A stretch of DNA of 64,000 bases. It comes from CALLCD01 sp039196965. GTDB taxonomy: Bacteria > Pseudomonadota > Alphaproteobacteria > Caulobacterales > Hyphomonadaceae. The stretch is taken from assembly GCA_039196965.1 (NCBI GenBank), contig JBCCUK010000002.1, positions 132,885-196,884 of the forward strand. The letters are read 5' to 3'. A model generated the notes under the pieces. The model was not told where the DNA came from. It saw nothing but the letters and a program-made list of their open reading frames with translations, and searched no databases. This document shows positions 25,433-33,984 of the stretch, one piece after another. The first letter of the stretch is position 1, and every line of letters begins with the position of its first letter. A program made the position numbers and the translations under genes.

Positions 25433-26332
25433 TCAGGGCTTTTTATTCAGCAGGCGCGCCATGAGATCCGCGCGGAACGCATCATTGTCGACGCTTCGGA
25501 GATAGGTGACTTCAGGCCCGTCGATGCTCGCGTCGGCATGGAAGAGTGGGCGATCCGGCGTAAAGACGACCTCTGACCGGAGACGGTGGGCATCGAAAAG
25601 ATCAGGCTGCATGATCCAGCCGACCGCCAGCGTGTCAAACGGCGTGAAACCGGGCGCTTGGAAGCTATCTGTCCAGGTCCGGAGCCATCCTTGCGACATA
25701 TCCGAAAGCCAGCTCACCGCTGAATCGCCCTCCGTGCGCAATGTCCCAAGATGCGCCGCCGTCAGCCACATGCGGGAACTGACCTCCCATCCGGCGAGCG
25801 TCATTGGAACGCCGAGTGCCAGGAGTTCCGCAGCGGCCTTGGCGTCCAGTTCGAAGTTCAGATCCCGGAACGGTTCTACCTGATCGGGCGTCGCTCGAAA
25901 CTCCAGTCTGACCCGGCGTCCACCGACGAAAATGATCTCTGCAACATTACCCAGCGCTGCGCCCGGCTGCGACAGCGCTGCGGCGATATTGGTCAGCGGC
26001 CCCAATGCGATAATGGTCAGGTGATCTTCTGCGAGCGCGTCTAACAGCGCGTCCGTGGCAGAATTGGCGGTGCGGGTTCCGCTTGTTCCATGACCCCTGT
26101 AGACCGGCACATCCTCATGCCCGGCCCGGCTCACAATCTCCTGCGCCATGGGGTAGGTATTCGCGATATCGGTATTTCCGAACACAGCTGAGACCCCGAC
26201 AACATCAAGTTCGGGAGAGCGAAGCGCCTGCAATAGCGCGTATCCATCATCCACCTCGCCATTGCCCGATGTGATCGCCGGATCTGTATCGATCCAGACG
26301 CGCCGTGGCTTGAGGAGTGGCGTATCTGTCAT
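25433..26332 (-). CDS. Nucleoside hydrolase (inosine-uridine preferring family)
   Basis: 299-residue N-ribohydrolase. The calcium-binding N-terminus appears as WIDTDPAITSGNGEVDDGYAL, in which the usual DxDxxxDD is stretched by an inserted SGNGE. VSAVFGNTD, IALGPLTNIAAAL and a C-terminal DTLAVGWIMQPDLF support the family. It would split ribonucleosides into base and ribose. Its start overlaps the stop of the APH-fold kinase gene by 4 bases (ATGA), suggesting that the hydrolase and a sugar kinase act in sequence. Confidence 0.85.
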   Translation of the reverse strand: MTDTPLLKPRRVWIDTDPAITSGNGEVDDGYALLQALRSPELDVVGVSAVFGNTDIANTYPMAQEIVSRAGHEDVPVYRGHGTSGTRTANSATDALLDALAEDHLTIIALGPLTNIAAALSQPGAALGNVAEIIFVGGRRVRLEFRATPDQVEPFRDLNFELDAKAAAELLALGVPMTLAGWEVSSRMWLTAAHLGTLRTEGDSAVSWLSDMSQGWLRTWTDSFQAPGFTPFDTLAVGWIMQPDLFDAHRLRSEVVFTPDRPLFHADASIDGPEVTYLRSVDNDAFRADLMARLLNKKP

Positions 26333-27321
26333 TGCGTTGTTCCAAGCACGAGGTTTCTCGCTTTTTCAAGCAACGCCTTTTTTGTTGCGAGATCAATCGA
26401 GAGTGGCAACTGAGCGACGCCGATCAGCCGCCGCATGATCTCGATGCCGGTGATCTTGTTCATCAGATCTTCGTCGAGGGGCCGACCGTATCTAGCCGTG
26501 AACTGGTCGCCATATCCAGCCGGCTGGCCGCTAAGTTTCATATGGGCGAGCAACACGCCCACATCCCATTCCGCCGGACCGATCCAGCAAAATTCCGGAT
26601 CTATAACGAACAGACCATCATCTGTGGTCAACCAGCTACCGGGATAAAGATCGCCGTGGAGCAGGACAGCGCCACTGTCGGTCGACTGGCTCAGATAGCG
26701 CTGATCCACTTCATTCACCGCGGCGACGAATGCCGCGTCCAGCTTCAGTCCGTCACCAACGGCCTGTAGTCCCGGCGTAATCTCATCAAGGGCAAAGCCA
26801 TTGTCCGGGTCGAGCGGAAACGTGAAGATGTGCAGCGCGTTCAGAGCCCGCATGGCATCGTTGGAGAATCGGTCGCGCATCTCAGCTGTTACGGAAATCC
26901 CATGAAGCGAAGCTGCCCAGTCGGCGACAGCGTGGAGCTGATCCAGCGGCAGCTCCGTGCCGTCATAGACGAACATGCCGTCGGTGCCTTCGCCCAGATC
27001 CTGCAATAGGTTTGCAGCTTGTTCTTCATCATAACCGAGATGATTTGGCATGGCCTTACCGGCGGCGGTACCGGCAACGCTTTTATAGAAGGCCGCTTCC
27101 ACGCCTGCGCGTTCGATCGGAGCCGGGATATCCGGATACTTCTCGACCCAGCCCCGTGCGCGTTTCAGAATCAGCGAATCTCCGTTGTCGAGTTGAACGC
27201 GCTCGACGAGGTTCATGTTTCCGGCACCTGCAATCGCCGTGCTAGTGACAAGGCTTCCCACAGGCAGCCAGTTCGCACTTTTGAGAACCTCTTCAGCCGA
27301 AAGGGCTTTTTTGTTTTGCAT
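26329..27321 (-). CDS. APH-fold kinase, methylthioribose/sugar-kinase-like
   Basis: 330-residue kinase of the aminoglycoside phosphotransferase superfamily. The catalytic loop is LLHGDLYPGSWL and the metal-binding segment is FVIDPEFCWIGPAEWDVG. The DLYPGSWL wording resembles 5-methylthioribose kinase and relatives more than antibiotic kinases. The N-lobe has SLILKRARGWVEKYP with the ATP-contacting Lys. It is coupled to a nucleoside hydrolase, so the substrate may be a pentose released by that enzyme. This is an inference. Antibiotic phosphorylation is unlikely from the context. Confidence 0.72.
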   Translation of the reverse strand: MQNKKALSAEEVLKSANWLPVGSLVTSTAIAGAGNMNLVERVQLDNGDSLILKRARGWVEKYPDIPAPIERAGVEAAFYKSVAGTAAGKAMPNHLGYDEEQAANLLQDLGEGTDGMFVYDGTELPLDQLHAVADWAASLHGISVTAEMRDRFSNDAMRALNALHIFTFPLDPDNGFALDEITPGLQAVGDGLKLDAAFVAAVNEVDQRYLSQSTDSGAVLLHGDLYPGSWLTTDDGLFVIDPEFCWIGPAEWDVGVLLAHMKLSGQPAGYGDQFTARYGRPLDEDLMNKITGIEIMRRLIGVAQLPLSIDLATKKALLEKARNLVLGTTQ

Positions 27322-27431
27322 GTCTGGAGTCTCCCGATCGACGCATGGGACGAGTGATCAAGCGCGCTTTTGCGTCGATCATCCTCTGGGCGTCAATTCA
27401 CAGACCCGTGGAGAAAATGTGAGCGGCCTAG

Positions 27432-27647
27432 ATGCCTCTGAAGAACGAGAAGGCGAATGAGATCGCTTTTCTCTGCTCTGCTGTCATCGCGACTGCAATT
27501 TTCTGCTATTTGAAATTGTCGGGTTTTTTCCGATATGCCGCTCTGCTATATCGAGGCGGGTTAAAAGCTGAATTCTATCATTTCTGTAATGTTTGCAGCG
27601 TAAGCCTGATCTGCGGCCTATTTCTGATTGCCGGTTTTCTGAAATGA
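27432..27647 (+). CDS. Possible 71-residue membrane protein, doubtful
   Basis: An open frame with two hydrophobic stretches (IAFLCSAVIATAIFCYL and VCSVSLICGLFLIAGFL) separated by a short polar loop. No strong ribosome-binding site is visible. It lies in the 492-base stretch between the kinase gene and the repeat protein gene. The remaining parts of that stretch hold only the paired hairpins at 27763-27793. Confidence 0.3.
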   Translation: MPLKNEKANEIAFLCSAVIATAIFCYLKLSGFFRYAALLYRGGLKAEFYHFCNVCSVSLICGLFLIAGFLK

Positions 27648-27762
27648 ATGCTTCGATACAGGCTGGCTCATATCCAAGAGTTGGGTTAACTTTGTTCATG
27701 GGGGGTTCAGCGGCTCTGGGCCTAGACCCTATGCAGCCTTCTCGGATGGGTTTTGAGGGGGT

Positions 27763-27793
27763 GCCGAAAAATTCGGCAGCGGGCTAATCCGCT
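27763..27793 (+). promoter_or_regulatory. Two adjacent hairpins in the 5' leader of the repeat protein gene
   Basis: Hairpin 1 (27763-27777) has six perfect pairs, GCCGAA/TTCGGC, with a 3-base loop. Hairpin 2 (27778-27793) has five pairs, AGCGG/CCGCT, with a 6-base loop. They abut and end about 20 bases before the start codon at 27814, just upstream of the AAAGGGG ribosome-binding site. They may protect the mRNA or modulate translation. Confidence 0.5.
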
Positions 27794-27813
27794 GACAGTA
27801 AAGGGGAAATATA

Positions 27814-28779
27814 ATGAAGAGGTTTCTTTTTCTATCCACGGCGAGTATCGCTCTAAGCGTCTGTGCATCAGCTCAGGGGGCGGACTACCCGCCGAGCGCC
27901 GATCCGGGTGAGTGCTTCGCCCGTGTACTCATCCCAGAGACGACCGAGATCATAACAGAGCAGGTTATAGACCGACCGGAGACCGAGGAGATTTCAATCC
28001 TTCCGGCCCGATATGAAACCGTCACAGAACAGGTACTCATCAAGGAAGAGACAGTGATGTACCGGACGGTGCCGGCAGTATACGAGACTGTTACTGAGAC
28101 CGTCATCATCGAACCGGAACGTACCGAGTCGATCGTTGTTCCGGCTACGTATGAAACCTACGAAGAGCAGGTTCTCGTGCGCCCCGCCTATTCCACGTGG
28201 AAACCCGGCGCTGGCCTTTACGGCCGTGGCTCTGCAGGCACAGGTACAGCAGGTGCGGATAGTGAACAAGCCACAGGTGAATTGCTTTGCCGGGTAGAAG
28301 TGCCGGCCCAGTACGATACTGTGACCCGCACCCGGGTTGCAACGCCTGAACAGACCGACACACGTGTCATTCCTGCGGTCACGGAGGCGGTCACTCGTCA
28401 AATGATTGTCCAGCCAGCTCAGGTCGTGGAGGAGATCGTTCCTGCGGAGTACGAAACGGTCACCAAGCAGGTGCTTGTTGCTCCGGCGACGGAACAAGTG
28501 ACGGTTATTCCAGCGACCTATAAGACGGTTGAGAGGCGGGTTGTTACCGGCGGCGGCGGCCTTGAATGGCGCGAAGTGCTTTGTGATACCAATGCATCTC
28601 CTGCCAAGATTGCAGAAGTGCAGCGGGCACTGACAACGGCCGGGTACAATGTGCCGGATGATGGAGCCTTTGGCCCTGAAACGCTGAACGCCATGGAAGC
28701 TTATCAGCGTGCGAACGGATTGCCCGTTGGATACCTAACAGTGTCGACGGTGGAATCTCTCGGTGTATTGCCGCGCTAA
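27814..28779 (+). CDS. Secreted repeat protein with C-terminal peptidoglycan-binding domain
   Basis: 321 residues with a signal peptide (LFLSTASIALSVCASAQG). Most of the mature part is a set of imperfect repeats of the form P-A-x-Y-E-T-V-T-E-Q-V-L-V, seen at ARYETVTEQVLI, AVYETVTETVII, ATYETYEEQVLV, AQYDTVTRTRV, AEYETVTKQVLV and ATYKTVERRVV. The C-terminal 65 residues (KIAEVQRALTTAGYNVPDDGAFGPETLNAMEAYQRANG) are a PG_binding_1 domain. It is probably a periplasmic or outer-membrane-associated wall-binding protein with a beta-rich stalk. The Shine-Dalgarno AAAGGGG precedes the ATG. It is a stand-alone gene followed by a terminator. The function of the repeats is unknown to me. Confidence 0.78.
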   Translation: MKRFLFLSTASIALSVCASAQGADYPPSADPGECFARVLIPETTEIITEQVIDRPETEEISILPARYETVTEQVLIKEETVMYRTVPAVYETVTETVIIEPERTESIVVPATYETYEEQVLVRPAYSTWKPGAGLYGRGSAGTGTAGADSEQATGELLCRVEVPAQYDTVTRTRVATPEQTDTRVIPAVTEAVTRQMIVQPAQVVEEIVPAEYETVTKQVLVAPATEQVTVIPATYKTVERRVVTGGGGLEWREVLCDTNASPAKIAEVQRALTTAGYNVPDDGAFGPETLNAMEAYQRANGLPVGYLTVSTVESLGVLPR

Positions 28780-28805
28780 CCAATCCGAGAAATCTTGAAC
28801 GGAAA

Positions 28806-28828
28806 GCCCGTGCCAGTCTGGCGCGGGC
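28806..28828 (+). terminator. Intrinsic terminator of the repeat protein gene
   Basis: A 9-pair GC-rich stem (GCCCGTGCC/GGCGCGGGC, one wobble) with a 5-base loop, followed by ATTTT. It starts 26 bases after the stop codon. Confidence 0.7.
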
Positions 28829-28860
28829 ATTTTGGTGCCGACAATCCGGGGCAAGAAAAG

Positions 28861-28885
28861 AGGCCGCCGGAAATTCCGACGGCCT
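28861..28885 (-). terminator. Terminator of the porin gene, possibly bidirectional
   Basis: Stem arms complementary at 11 of 12 positions (AGGCCG...CGGCCT). Read on the minus strand it is followed by CTTTTCTTG, and on the plus strand by TTTA. It lies about 60 bases beyond the minus-strand porin stop, back to back with the plus-strand terminator. Confidence 0.7.
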
Positions 28886-28945
28886 TTACAAGTTGTGCTG
28901 AACGGCCCCATGAACGGACCGATCAGCAGGGAGGACCATCCACGG

Positions 28946-29833
28946 TCAAAACGCTTTTGAGACGGTGAAGACGCCCGTCGACCCGTTGCCAGCCAGGCCA
29001 GCGGTGTCGATGTAGCGCGCATCGAAATCAATGCCGAACCAGGTCGCTGTTACACCAATCCCCAAATCCCAGTAGTCTTCACCGAAACCGCCCCCTTCAG
29101 GCACAAGGTCATCGATGAAAAACAGCCGTCCAGCGCTTCCGCTAAGCGCAAAATCCACACTGCTACCAGCAATGTCCGGCAGGCTGCCGATCGGCATGCT
29201 GGCGGATACAGCCGGTAATATCATATCGCCCGTCTCGAAGTAATAATCCGGCGACCATGTCAGTGAGAACCCAAGTTCTAGCGGTCCGAGCGCATAACTG
29301 GTGCTCGCATAAAGTTCGACATAATCCTGATCATTGAAATCAACGAGGACGTCTCCGGGAGAGACACCGAGCCCAGCGGCAATTGATGCCTGATCCGGCG
29401 TCAATACATCAGGAACAATGACGTCGTCATCGCCGCCCGGTGCAGCAGGATACAGATAGTAGATGAAGCCAATATCGAGCGATAAGTCTCCAATCGTTGG
29501 TGTAAATCCGGCGTAAAAGTCGATCTCCGTCGACGACCCGTTAGAGATTTGCTCTCCTGTTATCGGATTGGACAGATCATCATTGAAATCGACTGTCGAT
29601 CCCCAGGTGCCGACATAGAAGAGGTCGCTTGCCCAATCGATTCCCCCTTGCACCGCTGGGTCCGATGCTGACTGAGAAATGCCCCTGAACGTGTAGTCCG
29701 TTGTAATGGCGACATTTGCTGAAAATTCTCCCCCGAGAAACGTCAGTCCTCCATCGTCTTCGTCCTGCGCCATGGCTGGCGCGCACATCATTGCGACAGC
29801 ACCCACGGCGCTTATACAGAGTTTCCTCATCAT
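28946..29833 (-). CDS. TorF family putative porin
   Basis: 295 residues from the ATG at 29833 (AGGGA upstream). The signal peptide is CISAVGAVAMMCAPAMA. The start of the mature part, FSANVAITTDYTFRGISQSASDPAVQGGIDW, is the diagnostic opening of the TIGR02001 (TorF/gcw_chp) family of outer-membrane beta barrels. Alternating aromatic/hydrophobic strands follow, and the protein ends in VFTVSKAF, a C-terminal Phe as expected for BAM substrates. The transported solute is not known. The reading back to 29971 runs through a short tandem repeat and is not used. Confidence 0.85.
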   Translation of the reverse strand: MMRKLCISAVGAVAMMCAPAMAQDEDDGGLTFLGGEFSANVAITTDYTFRGISQSASDPAVQGGIDWASDLFYVGTWGSTVDFNDDLSNPITGEQISNGSSTEIDFYAGFTPTIGDLSLDIGFIYYLYPAAPGGDDDVIVPDVLTPDQASIAAGLGVSPGDVLVDFNDQDYVELYASTSYALGPLELGFSLTWSPDYYFETGDMILPAVSASMPIGSLPDIAGSSVDFALSGSAGRLFFIDDLVPEGGGFGEDYWDLGIGVTATWFGIDFDARYIDTAGLAGNGSTGVFTVSKAF

Positions 29834-29857
29834 TGTTGCTATTCCCTTCTTATTAGA

Positions 29858-29912
29858 CACCGCGAGTTGCGATGACCTCCGCATAGGCACCGCGAGCTGC
29901 GATGACCTCCGC
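29858..29912. repeat. Two-copy 30-base tandem repeat
   Basis: Two copies with a 30-base period (29858-29887 and 29888-29912, the second cut short by divergence), one mismatch in the shared 25 bases. It lies 25-80 bases upstream of the porin start. On the minus strand each copy contains GGAGGTCATCGC. Confidence 0.75.
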
Positions 29913-30055
29913 GCGTAATGTGCTTTAGGCAGGAAGTGGGATGCGAATTCCGTACGCAGACGCGGCTGCAACTGATAGCGCTGTGCCCGAATTCAGGGCA
30001 GCAATTCCATAAATTGACCGGCCGCTAAGCGCGCTTCCCTAAGGAAGCTTGAAGT

Positions 30056-30874
30056 TCATCTGGCGGACAGGGGAGCGTAACCTAGGTGCATTCCTGCGTC
30101 GACGAGCAGGGTCTCACCAGTGACGTGGCGGGCATCGTCTGTAAGGAAAAAAACCGCACTGGCTGCAATGTCATCGGGACTCGACGCTACGTTGAGTGGA
30201 ACGGATGCAGCGACGCCCGCTTCGAGTTTTTCAAACTGCTCTGCGCTCATTTCATCCTTAAACCAGCGTGTGCCGATGAAGCCCGGACAAATGGCATTCA
30301 CCCGAATAGCTGGCGCGAGGGCGCGCGCTAGAGACAACGTCATCGTGTTTAAAGCGCCTTTGGTTGCGGCATAGGCCACCGAAGAACCAATGCCGGTAAC
30401 ACCAGCAATCGAAGAGATATTCAAAACAGATGCTGCTCGGCCGGTCTGCTGGTTCGATTCAAGCAATAAGGGTTTGCAGGCCTGGAGCATCAGATAGGGT
30501 CCGGCAACATTCACCGCATATGTGTCCATGAAGTCAGCCTTCGACAGGGCATCCAGATCGCTATGGTCGCGGGCATGGCGGGTAATGCCAGCATTATTTA
30601 CGAGAATATCGAGGCGGCCCCATTGCGAAGCTGCTTCTGTGAGTGTGTTACAGCCTTCTTCAGTGGAGACATCGGCAACCACCAACCGCGCCTGCGCGCC
30701 AAGCTCAGCGCACTTGGCTACGGCGCGTTCGCCATCTTCCACGGACCGAGTGCAATTGATAATGACATCGGCACCGCGCGCTGCGAGGCGTGTCGCAATG
30801 CATTCTCCAAGACCGGTCGCCGATCCGGTAATAATTGCCTTGCGACCTTCAAGGTCTTTCGGTGCATTACTCAT
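30056..30874 (-). CDS. Short-chain dehydrogenase/reductase (FabG-like)
   Basis: 272-residue SDR from the ATG at 30874. The NAD(P)-binding motif TGSATGLG lies near residue 17, with NNAG at ILVNNAGITRHAR, Ser in LNISSIAGVTG and YxxxK at YAATKGAL. NPGFIGT-like (AICPGFIGTRW) and HVTGETLLVDAGMHLG complete a FabG-like profile. The substrate is unknown. It is divergent from the antiporter gene with about 140 bases between the chosen starts. Confidence 0.85.
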   Translation of the reverse strand: MSNAPKDLEGRKAIITGSATGLGECIATRLAARGADVIINCTRSVEDGERAVAKCAELGAQARLVVADVSTEEGCNTLTEAASQWGRLDILVNNAGITRHARDHSDLDALSKADFMDTYAVNVAGPYLMLQACKPLLLESNQQTGRAASVLNISSIAGVTGIGSSVAYAATKGALNTMTLSLARALAPAIRVNAICPGFIGTRWFKDEMSAEQFEKLEAGVAASVPLNVASSPDDIAASAVFFLTDDARHVTGETLLVDAGMHLGYAPLSAR

Positions 30875-31015
30875 GGCGGGATTTCCCTCTCCTGATATTC
30901 CGTGTTGGACGTTTGTCTTAATGATCTCAGTTTGCACAGCGAACAGGCCTTGGCGCAAGCGGCTCCGCTCCTGTATGTAAATCCGCTGGAGTCGGGGAAA
31001 GGATCAGTCGATTTG

Positions 31016-32080
31016 ATGTCCTATATGTTCATCGTTGGTGGGCTTGTTCTTCTGTTCTGTGGTGGGGAGGCAGTTGTCCGAGGATCAGTCGGCGTTGCCA
31101 GAAAACTCGGTGTATCGGAGCTTGTCATCGGTCTTACACTTGTTGGATTTGGCACGTCGGCACCGGAACTGGTCACGAGTCTTAAGGCTGTCAGCAAGGG
31201 TGCCGTCGGCATGTCCGTTGGCAATGTTGCAGGCTCCAATATCGCAAACATTCTTCTTGTTATGGGTATCGCGGCGCTCATCAGGCCAATTGTGACAAAG
31301 CCAAGCGCTTTGACTCGGGACTTCACAGTCATGGTCTTCGCAACACTCGTATTTGCAGCCCTCGCATACTATGACATATTCACGCGCCCCGCTGGCGGCA
31401 TCCTCGTCACTCTTCTGATCCTCTATATCGCATCATCATTCCTGCTGGATAAGAGCAATGAAGACGCGGCAATGATGCATGCCGATGAAGGCGAGCTGAT
31501 TGAAACCAATGATCCCCTCCCATTGGCGCTCGTCCTCGCCTTCGGGGGTATTGCAGGCGTCGTTTTCGGAGCCGAGCTTCTGGTCAATGGCGGCATAGAC
31601 GTCGCTGAGCGCTTCGGCGTGTCTGACACGCTTATCGGACTGACCTTTGTCGCTATAGGCACCAGTTTGCCAGAAGTCGCGACTGTAGGAATGTCCGCCA
31701 TACGAGGGAAGTCCGATGTTGCCCTCGGAACTGTGCTCGGCTCGAACATCTTCAATATCTTCGGAATCATAGGCGTTACGGCCTTGGTCCACCCTTTTTC
31801 ACTTTTCGCCCCGCCTGCTGGTGGCCATGGAGAGTCCAGTGGGGTATCCAGCGGTAGCTTCGATTATTCAGAGGTTCTGACCCAAGGGAGTACGGCCCTG
31901 TCATCAGGCCACAGTCTTTCTTGGACGGACATATCCACCATCATCCTTTCGGTCTTCCTTATCATCATCTTCGCATTTACGGGCCGGCAGCTCGCGCGCT
32001 GGGAAGGGGCTATCCTGCTCGGCAGCTATGGGCTTTATATGGGTTTCCTTTTCAACCTCGTACCCACGCCATTCGCATGA
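31016..32080 (+). CDS. Calcium/sodium antiporter (YrbG/CaCA family)
   Basis: 354-residue inner-membrane exchanger with two inverted repeats, each holding the CaCA alpha motif: GFGTSAPELVTSLKA-GAVGMSVGNVAGSNIANI in the first half and AIGTSLPEVATVGMSAIRGKSDVALGTVLGSNIFNI in the second. About ten hydrophobic segments are visible. The ATG at 31016 is chosen because the product then begins directly with the first membrane segment (MFIVGGLVLLFCGGEAVVRG). The stop overlaps the queF start (ATGA). Confidence 0.88.
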   Translation: MSYMFIVGGLVLLFCGGEAVVRGSVGVARKLGVSELVIGLTLVGFGTSAPELVTSLKAVSKGAVGMSVGNVAGSNIANILLVMGIAALIRPIVTKPSALTRDFTVMVFATLVFAALAYYDIFTRPAGGILVTLLILYIASSFLLDKSNEDAAMMHADEGELIETNDPLPLALVLAFGGIAGVVFGAELLVNGGIDVAERFGVSDTLIGLTFVAIGTSLPEVATVGMSAIRGKSDVALGTVLGSNIFNIFGIIGVTALVHPFSLFAPPAGGHGESSGVSSGSFDYSEVLTQGSTALSSGHSLSWTDISTIILSVFLIIIFAFTGRQLARWEGAILLGSYGLYMGFLFNLVPTPFA

Positions 32081-32544
32081 CTGACACATCTATCTATCAG
32101 GGCCTTGATCAGCTCGGGACACAAAGCGCGCAGCCAGCCTCGCCGGAAGAGGCCAAGCTGGAGCGCGTCCCCAATCCGCATCCGGATGATCTCTACTTGT
32201 CCCGTTTCACCGCGCCGGAATTCACTTCGATTTGCCCCGTGACGGGACAACCGGATTTCGCGCATCTTGTCATAGACTATGCACCGAAGGACTGGCTCGT
32301 AGAGTCGAAGAGCCTGAAGCTCTATCTCACGGCTTTTCGCAACCATGGAGCATTCCACGAAGATTGCACTGTGCGGATCGGCAAGGATCTGACGGAGCTT
32401 CTTGAGCCGCGATGGTTTCGCATTGCAGGTTATTGGTATCCGCGCGGCGGTATTCCCATTGATGTCTTCTGGCAAAGCGGAGAGCCGCCTAAGGGCCTTT
32501 GGCTGCCAGATACCGGCGTGCCTTCCTATCGCGGGCGAGGTTAA
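32077..32544 (+). CDS. queF: NADPH-dependent 7-cyano-7-deazaguanine reductase
   Basis: 155-residue single-domain QueF (YkvM type), reducing preQ0 to preQ1 in queuosine biosynthesis. The catalytic Cys lies in FTSICPVTGQPDFA. LVESKSLKLYLTAFRNHGAFHEDC contains the NADPH-binding ESKSLK motif and substrate-binding residues. The short-form length is right. The start overlaps the antiporter stop. The stop codon overlaps that of the convergent hydrolase gene by 4 bases. Confidence 0.94.
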   Translation: MTDTSIYQGLDQLGTQSAQPASPEEAKLERVPNPHPDDLYLSRFTAPEFTSICPVTGQPDFAHLVIDYAPKDWLVESKSLKLYLTAFRNHGAFHEDCTVRIGKDLTELLEPRWFRIAGYWYPRGGIPIDVFWQSGEPPKGLWLPDTGVPSYRGRG

Positions 32545-33872
32545 GACTCAGCGTTCAGCAGAGGCTCTATTACCTGTTCAAACATGAAGGCCGCCGAGTC
32601 GCTGAAGATCTGTGTGAACTGTTCCGGCGAGAAACCGACATGGGTGAAGGCTCCCTCGACAAAGAAAAACTCGTTCGGCAAGCCGAGAGCATCATATCGC
32701 TCGGTAATCACGCAACTGCCTGACAAGACCGGCATAATGGTCGGGAACTGGGTTGTTGTCTCGGTCCGGCAGGGCACGACAGGATCAAACTCCTCATGGG
32801 CCCCGTAAAAGGGAGGGTCGCCGATATCGATCGTGTCGAGATTGGTGATTGCGCCGGAAATCGACACGGCACCTTGCACCGCTGATGAGACGGAAGTGTT
32901 CGTGCTGCTATTGCCGAACAGGCCGCCATTATCGTCGAGAAAATTCTGAACATCAGGGGAGAGCAATGACACCTCGCTCTCATCCTGCGTATTGGCGAGG
33001 GCCGCGAGGATGGCCCCGGCTGAAAACCCGCTGACAAAGATCGCGTCGCTTCTCACGCCAAACTCATTGTCCGTGAGTGCGTCCTCGCGGAAAAAGCGCA
33101 CGGCAGCATACATATCATGCAAGGCCCGCAATACACCGATGGTGAGATCATCTTCCATCGTCGGGAGTGTCATGATCAATCGATAGTCAATCGTCGCGCC
33201 GACATAGCCGCGCTGAGCCCAGTCTCGGGCGATGGATTCCGCGCCCTGGCGGCTGCCCCCGACAAAGCCGCCGCCAAAGGCGGCGATTAACACGGGCCGG
33301 TTTGTCTCCGTGTCGCCGGTGCCTGTGAAAATATCCATGAAGAGCGGCAGTGTTGCGCCGCCGCCGAGGAGCCCCTCGCCAAACTGGACATCCCGGACCA
33401 CGTCTACGCTGGAAAAGATCGTATCCCTGAAGCGCACACCGCTCGCAGTATCATCAACATCCGTTACCGTTACAGAGACTGTCTGGCTCGCCGTGCCGCC
33501 GTTGCCGTCAGAAGCGTCGATCGAAACAGTGTAGACATTATCGACATTCGTATCGGCCGGGTTTTCAAAGTCCGGTGCCGTGAGAAATGTCAAAACGCCT
33601 GATGCGGTATCTATTTCGAAGCTGCCAGCGTCTTCACCGCCGCTAATGGTAAAGGTGACTGTGTCGCCATCAGCATCGGTCGCTGTTGCGGTGATATTTG
33701 TTCCGGTGTCATTTTCGGGGGCCTCCGCCGCTCCGCTTGAAGTGAACACAGGCGCTGCATTTGTTTGAGTGGGCGGAGGTACAGGAGGTGGTTCCGGATC
33801 ATCACTGTTAGAGCAGCCTGCCACCATAAAGAGGGCCATGCAGGCGCTCCAGCTCATCCTTTTTGCTGACAT
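32541..33872 (-). CDS. Lipoprotein with cadherin-like domain fused to an alpha/beta hydrolase
   Basis: 443 residues. The signal with lipobox is ACMALFMVAGCSN, followed by a Pro-rich linker (EPPPVPPPTQ). A cadherin-like/VCBS-type domain occupies about residues 40-140 (ITATATDADGDTVTF, FEIDTASGVLTFL, YTVSIDASDGNGG, calcium-binding style DADGD and DASDGNGG). A carboxylesterase-type alpha/beta hydrolase fold follows: VLIAAFGGGFVGGS (oxyanion-like HGG equivalent), GFSAGAILA with the nucleophile Ser, and a C-terminal THVGF with a likely His. It is probably a surface-anchored esterase. The natural substrate is unknown. The start at 33872 is taken because it gives the lipoprotein signal. Confidence 0.78.
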   Translation of the reverse strand: MSAKRMSWSACMALFMVAGCSNSDDPEPPPVPPPTQTNAAPVFTSSGAAEAPENDTGTNITATATDADGDTVTFTISGGEDAGSFEIDTASGVLTFLTAPDFENPADTNVDNVYTVSIDASDGNGGTASQTVSVTVTDVDDTASGVRFRDTIFSSVDVVRDVQFGEGLLGGGATLPLFMDIFTGTGDTETNRPVLIAAFGGGFVGGSRQGAESIARDWAQRGYVGATIDYRLIMTLPTMEDDLTIGVLRALHDMYAAVRFFREDALTDNEFGVRSDAIFVSGFSAGAILAALANTQDESEVSLLSPDVQNFLDDNGGLFGNSSTNTSVSSAVQGAVSISGAITNLDTIDIGDPPFYGAHEEFDPVVPCRTETTTQFPTIMPVLSGSCVITERYDALGLPNEFFFVEGAFTHVGFSPEQFTQIFSDSAAFMFEQVIEPLLNAES

Positions 33873-33984
33873 GTGCAGCCTCCCTCAACCCAATACGTCA
33901 TTGCCTTTATGTGAGGCATAGAAGACGATAAAGCGCTGCAGGGATCAAGACTGCCAAACGTTCATAGTATTGTTGTCAGAGAGC

